Assembly: GCA_964372025.1 (NCBI GenBank)
Contig: CAYJPF010000089.1
Location: 1 to 10,938, forward strand
Length of the DNA stretch: 10,938 nt
From: CAYJBP01 sp964372025
GTDB taxonomy: Bacteria; Bacillota; Dehalobacteriia; UBA4068
Reading direction: 5' to 3'
Numbering within the stretch: position 1 is the stretch's first letter; the number at the start of each line of letters is the position of its first letter. Position numbers and translations under genes: made by a program. The notes below the pieces were generated by a model. It did not search any database and was not told the origin of the DNA. It saw only the letters and a program-made list of their open reading frames with translations. Positions 7,488 through 10,938 of this stretch are shown here, in pieces.

Positions 7488-10277
7488 TTAGTCGGTATAT
7501 ACTATAGCTTCGGTTTCGAAGATATTATTGTAAATATCGGTTAGTACAAAATAAACTAAAGCATCCATATCGCCTACATAATCATAGCTAACCAATATAT
7601 CTGTGCCTTGATGAACAAAGGTGTCACCAAATAAATAAAAATCTTCGTATTCGCCTTCATAGGTATAGTAATCAATAATCCAATCTAATGTGTCACCTTC
7701 TTTTAAGGGGAATAAGCCTTTGCCCGCCGGCTCGCCGGTTTCGGTATATATCCGATAACCTGCCACATAGCCGGTTGGTTGCTCGCTATCCCAGTTAACG
7801 ATAACCTCTACATATTGGTCATCATTTAAATAGGCAGGAACATAGCCGTAGGTGTACCAATTATCATCATCATGATAAATCATTTCCTCGGCATAAAAGG
7901 GCACTGTATGGCCATCTAGGGTTACCCAGGTATAATCAAACTCGATTAGCAAATCGCCATCATCATCAAAAGTAGGCACATTATCGCTGCCCAAATCAAT
8001 ATAGCCTTCGCCATCATCCAATAATACCTGTAGCTCAACAGATACTATCTCTTCCCATTGCTCGTCGCTTAGGCTTAAAACAAAATCATCGCCTTTTTCG
8101 TCAATTATCAAGCTATCCTCAATAATATTTTGATAATTATCTTGATAATATTGGGCAGTTTCGCTATCATACCAGGCATATTCCGAGTAATCCTCGGCCG
8201 GGGCGGCAGATATTCCACCTCCGCCTGCTAGGCTGCGGCTCATTTGGCCGCCGCTCATCGCACTGATAAAGGTGCTAAAAAAGGTTTGATAATCATCGGG
8301 CAAGCCCACGGTATCCAATAAGGCCTGCATTTCGCTATAACTATGCGGATATTGATAAGGGAAATAAATAGCCAAACCACTGCTATTTTCCATATCACTA
8401 CTATTATAATAGTATTTTACCGCGCTATTTACGGCCGCAATTGCCGCATGGCCGCCATCCACATTGGCACGCTCGATATAATCGATTAAATCGATTTGCT
8501 CAAAGCCGCCATCGCCAAAATCCTTGGCATTGCCGCGGGCTAAAGATAAACGCCGATACTGGTTGCCCTGAATTTCTAAGGTGGCATTGGCAAAATAATC
8601 ATCCAAGATTTCGTATAAATAAGCCATTTGGCGCAGCTCTACTATCGATAAAGTGGCCTCGGGATAATTATAGGCATCCTCGCAAGCCATCACATAATCA
8701 TCGATAATATTTACGCCCCAATCCACGGTAGACATCGACGGATTTTGGCTTAAGGCCTCGAGCCAATCGGTATAATACCAGCCCAAGCCCGGTTCCAGCT
8801 CTTGCGAAGCCAATAGATAATCGCCATAAGGTTCGAGGGCAAAGGCGGTTTCGGCTGTGGCCATTAAGCAAGCATCAAAGCCGATAATGTCGAATTTAAC
8901 CGTCATTTGGCTAAAGGCATCGGCCAAAGTGGCTAAAGTAAAGCCGGAATCGGGAAAATGCTCGTCATAACCAAAGCCCGACATCGTACCGCCGCCATGA
9001 TTCCATAAAATTATGCTATAGCGATCGGCCGGAAAATCGGCGGCCATGGTATTGGCAAAATTGGTTAAAGTGCTGGGTTCGCACATATTTAGCAGGCCTT
9101 GATCATAAAGCTCGATTAGCTCGCCATTTTTGATTTGCCAATATTGGGTGGTATCGCCATCAATTTGATGATGTTCCCAGCTATAAGAGCCGCCGGTTAT
9201 CATCACTAAATTGATATGCTCGCCAAAATCGGCCTCCAGCATTTCATAGATATCGGTAGTGGCATAGCCGCCCATAGTTTCTAAATCCGAGCCCAGCATA
9301 TAGATCATGATGGTATGGGTATCGCTGCCATCGCCTTTAGGGGTGGTGAAAAAATTGCGCAGGCCGCTAAGTTGCAAATCCTGGCCATAAGTACCCAGGC
9401 CGCCGCCGCTGATATTGGCCTGAACAGAGCCTTGATTAGAGCCATTAATGCTATTATTTTGATTATTATTTTGGTTATTGTTTTGATTATTATTTGGATT
9501 ATCGGGAACAGTGATAGGCGGGGTGGGGGCATCGGCAAGCTCGTCTTCGGGCCAGAGCATCACTGCCAGAACGATAGCCACAATTGTTAGCAGCACCACG
9601 GCCGCAACAGCGATTAAGCAGCCCTTTAAAAAGCCACCTTTGCTGCCCTTGGGTTGGGGCGCTTTAGAGCCGGGCTGAAAACCCTGGCCGACCCCGGCAT
9701 TATAAGGCTGATTATAGCCGGCAGAGCCGGGCGGCTGAGGCGGCTGAGAGTAGCCGGCCTGATAAGAAGCTTGAGGCGCTTGAGCATAACCACCCTGCTG
9801 AGGCGGTTGAGGCTGTTGAGGCGCTTGAGCATAACCGCCTTGCTGAGGCGCTTGAGGAGCTTGAGGAGCTTGAGCATAACCCGATTGCCCGAATGGTTGG
9901 GATGGTTGGGGCGCTTGGGCATAGGCGGATTGCTCGGATGCTTGGGATGGTTGGGCAGCTTGGGCATAGCCGGGCTGACCGGGGGTTTGGGGAGTTGGGT
10001 CTGTTTGAGCATAGCCTTGAGGTGCTTGGGGATATCCCGATTGATTGGTAGTTGGGGTTTGGGCAAAGCCGCCTTGTTGTGATGGGTTTGGCGGCTGTGC
10101 GGTAGCAAAATCGGAATTGGCCGCAGGTTGGGGGTTAGTATGCGGCGGGGGGGAGGGGGTAGGGGCAGGGCTGGCATCCTGGTTGGCGGATGCAGTCGGC
10201 AGCCCAATGGGTTTACCGCAGCCGGTGCAAAATTTCATATTATCATTAATAGTAGCTCCACAATTGGTACAAAACAT
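7488..10277 (-). CDS. Membrane-tethered clostripain-family (C11) cysteine protease with zinc ribbon
   Basis: A 929-residue protein. Visible in order: an N-terminal zinc ribbon (C3, C6, C17, C20 in two CxxC pairs); a long Pro/Gln/Ala-rich linker with GYAQAPQ-type repeats (about 70-190); a basic patch, then one membrane helix (about 215-242); an Asn/Gln tract (261-276); a C11 peptidase domain (about 320-670) with the likely catalytic His427 in WNHGGG and Cys470 in DACLMA; and an acidic, Tyr/Asp-rich C-terminal region (about 697-929) that I do not recognise. C11 enzymes are His/Cys peptidases, many cutting after Arg or Lys. The basic residues before the helix predict the ribbon inside and the peptidase outside the cell. 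I chose ATG at 10277: the upstream GTG at 10283 is in frame but only one base from the Shine-Dalgarno. It has its own terminator and a promoter candidate. The substrate is unknown. Confidence 0.92.
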   Translation of the reverse strand: MFCTNCGATINDNMKFCTGCGKPIGLPTASANQDASPAPTPSPPPHTNPQPAANSDFATAQPPNPSQQGGFAQTPTTNQSGYPQAPQGYAQTDPTPQTPGQPGYAQAAQPSQASEQSAYAQAPQPSQPFGQSGYAQAPQAPQAPQQGGYAQAPQQPQPPQQGGYAQAPQASYQAGYSQPPQPPGSAGYNQPYNAGVGQGFQPGSKAPQPKGSKGGFLKGCLIAVAAVVLLTIVAIVLAVMLWPEDELADAPTPPITVPDNPNNNQNNNQNNNQNNSINGSNQGSVQANISGGGLGTYGQDLQLSGLRNFFTTPKGDGSDTHTIMIYMLGSDLETMGGYATTDIYEMLEADFGEHINLVMITGGSYSWEHHQIDGDTTQYWQIKNGELIELYDQGLLNMCEPSTLTNFANTMAADFPADRYSIILWNHGGGTMSGFGYDEHFPDSGFTLATLADAFSQMTVKFDIIGFDACLMATAETAFALEPYGDYLLASQELEPGLGWYYTDWLEALSQNPSMSTVDWGVNIIDDYVMACEDAYNYPEATLSIVELRQMAYLYEILDDYFANATLEIQGNQYRRLSLARGNAKDFGDGGFEQIDLIDYIERANVDGGHAAIAAVNSAVKYYYNSSDMENSSGLAIYFPYQYPHSYSEMQALLDTVGLPDDYQTFFSTFISAMSGGQMSRSLAGGGGISAAPAEDYSEYAWYDSETAQYYQDNYQNIIEDSLIIDEKGDDFVLSLSDEQWEEIVSVELQVLLDDGEGYIDLGSDNVPTFDDDGDLLIEFDYTWVTLDGHTVPFYAEEMIYHDDDNWYTYGYVPAYLNDDQYVEVIVNWDSEQPTGYVAGYRIYTETGEPAGKGLFPLKEGDTLDWIIDYYTYEGEYEDFYLFGDTFVHQGTDILVSYDYVGDMDALVYFVLTDIYNNIFETEAIVYTD
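9450..9497 (-). repeat. Asn/Gln low-complexity tract in the protease
   Basis: Residues 261-276 are NNNQ units repeated after the membrane helix, encoded by near-identical 12-base units (aat/aac and caa codons on the minus strand). It is a likely flexible spacer between membrane and peptidase domain, and a plausible site of replication slippage in 12-base steps that would keep the frame. Confidence 0.8.
9708..10070 (-). repeat. GYAQAPQ-type repeat linker in the protease
   Basis: At least six irregular units of the form GYAQAPQ followed by P/Q-rich spacers lie between the zinc ribbon and the membrane helix, on the predicted cytosolic side. The related codons (gct, caa, cct) make the DNA repetitive and leave long open frames on other strands, which are not genes. 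Confidence 0.85.
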
Positions 10278-10284
10278 AAACACA

Positions 10285-10290
10285 CCACCT
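10285..10290 (-). promoter_or_regulatory. Ribosome binding site of the protease gene
   Basis: The minus strand reads AGGTGG, seven bases, then ATG at 10277. The in-frame GTG at 10283 is only one base from it, too close for initiation, so this site decides in favour of the ATG and a protein beginning MFCTNCGA. Confidence 0.75.
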
Positions 10291-10344
10291 TAATTGATAT
10301 TTTTAAACAATTATTACCTATAATATATTAAAGCATATGAGCTA

Positions 10345-10373
10345 AGTATAACATATTTGCTGCCAAATGTATA
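10345..10373 (-). promoter_or_regulatory. Candidate promoter of the protease gene
   Basis: The minus strand reads TATACA (complement of 10368-10373), a 17-base spacer, then TATACT (complement of 10345-10350), preceded by TG plus one base as in extended -10 promoters. It lies about 70 bases upstream of the start codon. The -35 hexamer runs into the inner edge of repeat R1, so the repeat may supply part of the promoter. Confidence 0.5.
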
Positions 10374-10375
10374 GG

Positions 10376-10533
10376 TTTTGGTTAGGAAAATCCAATAATC
10401 CGAACCAAAGCAAAATACCCTAAAAGGCTAGCGAGCGAAGACAAGTCAAGATATCAAAAGCAGCTAGCGAGTAGAAAAACTTATTAAACTGTAAAATGTA
10501 GTTGGAGCGGTATTTTTAATTTTCCGGACGGGG
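10376..10533 (+). repeat. Dispersed intergenic repeat, copy R1
   Basis: Positions 10397-10533 match the reverse complement of 99-235 at 127 of 137 positions by hand count. The block from 10376 also matches R2 from 10783 as a direct repeat. It contains gctagcgag twice (10427-10435 and 10463-10471). The terminal hairpin of copy L is represented here by one arm only. With L it brackets the two genes in inverted orientation. Confidence 0.88.
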
Positions 10534-10782
10534 AGGGGATTGGTTGGGATATTATGAAGTTAAGCAATGTTGCGCCTCTGTAATCCTGAGCGTAAGCGAA
10601 GGATCTTGCCCTTGAGCTAACTTACTGCATAAAGATTCTTCGCTTCGCTCTGAATGACAGGCTAGTTAGCCCCTTAGCTTAAAGGCATTGGGTTTGGTTA
10701 TTGGGGAGATGGAAAATAAAGGCCGTATAAAGCGGTAGATTAGCAGGTATTAGCTGGCCTTAGCCTTGCAATTAGCGGTTGT
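10534..10782. other. Non-coding spacer between repeats R1 and R2
   Basis: About 250 bases with no gene I can support on either strand. The only structure seen is the palindromic repeat at 10578-10660. The rest shows no recognisable RNA gene, promoter or mobile-element gene. Confidence 0.7.
10578..10660. repeat. Imperfect inverted repeat of the GAGCGAAGCGAAGAATCT type
   Basis: Arms 10578-10607 and 10631-10660 are inverted copies of a roughly 30-base sequence with a one-base indel and a few mismatches, around a 23-base loop. From memory, very similar sequences (tcattctgagcgaagcgaag) recur between genes in many unrelated bacterial genomes, so this is probably a widespread dispersed palindromic repeat. 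No T-run follows, so a terminator role is doubtful. Confidence 0.75.
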
Positions 10783-10938
10783 TTTTGGTTAGGAAAATCC
10801 AATAATCCGAACCAAAGCAAAATACCCTAAAAGGCTAGCGAGCGAAGAAAAGACTACAGGTCAAAATACCTAGCGAATAAGATAACTTATTAAACTAGCA
10901 AATGTAGTTGGAGCGGTATTTTGTATTTTCCAGGTGGG
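10783..10938 (+). repeat. Dispersed intergenic repeat, copy R2 (cut by window end)
   Basis: A direct repeat of R1, 407 bases farther on. Both ends are well conserved: the 34-base block from 10804 is identical to R1 and L, and so is a 22-base block near 10900-10922. The middle (about 10848-10885) is clearly diverged. The final bases (ttttccaggtggg) match the start of the terminal hairpin seen in copy L, so the copy probably continues outside the window. Confidence 0.85.

Noticed and set aside
9626..10207. Several long open frames on both strands over the protease N-terminal part
   Set aside because: They follow from the repetitive Pro/Gln/Ala codons, which lack stops in other frames. The products are Leu/Arg- or Pro/Lys-rich low complexity, with no ribosome binding sites.
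10275..10283. GTG at 10283 as the start of the protease
   Set aside because: It is only one base from the Shine-Dalgarno; the ATG at 10277 has seven-base spacing and gives the usual MFCTNCG zinc-ribbon start.
68..10938. Composite transposon or integrative element
   Set aside because: No transposase, integrase or resolvase frame exists in the window and no target-site duplication was found by eye, so only the repeats themselves are reported.
10376..10938. CRISPR array
   Set aside because: The two direct copies are about 160 bases long and 407 bases apart, far outside the size and regular spacing of CRISPR repeats.

Overview
The window holds two large genes, both on the minus strand, plus repeat-rich intergenic DNA. 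It looks like a low-to-mid GC Gram-positive bacterium, most likely an anaerobic member of the Bacillota (Clostridia). The clues are an LPXTG wall-sorting signal, strong AGGAGG-type ribosome binding sites, CnaB-type adhesin domains, a clostripain-family (C11) protease and U-tract terminators. No ribosomal or taxonomic marker gene is present, so the assignment is an inference.

Layout, left to right. Positions 1-335 are non-coding. They hold one copy (L) of a dispersed repeat with a long hairpin at its outer end and a perfect 24-bp palindrome at its inner end, then the terminator of the first gene. Positions 336-7058 (minus) encode a 2240-residue wall-anchored adhesin: signal peptide, VWA domain with a large insertion, SpaA-like domain, nine CnaB-like repeats, proline-rich stalk, LPQTG anchor. 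Positions 7059-7487 are an AT-rich intergenic region with the adhesin's ribosome binding site, candidate promoters, two sets of short tandem direct repeats and the upstream gene's terminator. Positions 7488-10277 (minus) encode a 929-residue membrane-tethered C11 cysteine protease with a cytosolic zinc ribbon. Positions 10278-10938 are non-coding. They carry its ribosome binding site and promoter, two more copies (R1, R2) of the dispersed repeat in the orientation opposite to L, and an unrelated palindromic repeat between them.

Both proteins are predicted to act at or outside the cell surface: one a covalently anchored, isopeptide-stabilised stalk with a VWA head, the other a protease displayed outward on a single membrane helix. 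Each gene appears to have its own terminator and probably its own promoter, so they are neighbours rather than a tight operon. A functional link (the protease processing the adhesin or host proteins) is a guess from proximity. The inverted repeat copies that bracket the pair are the most unusual structural feature; no transposase, recombinase or sortase gene lies in the window.
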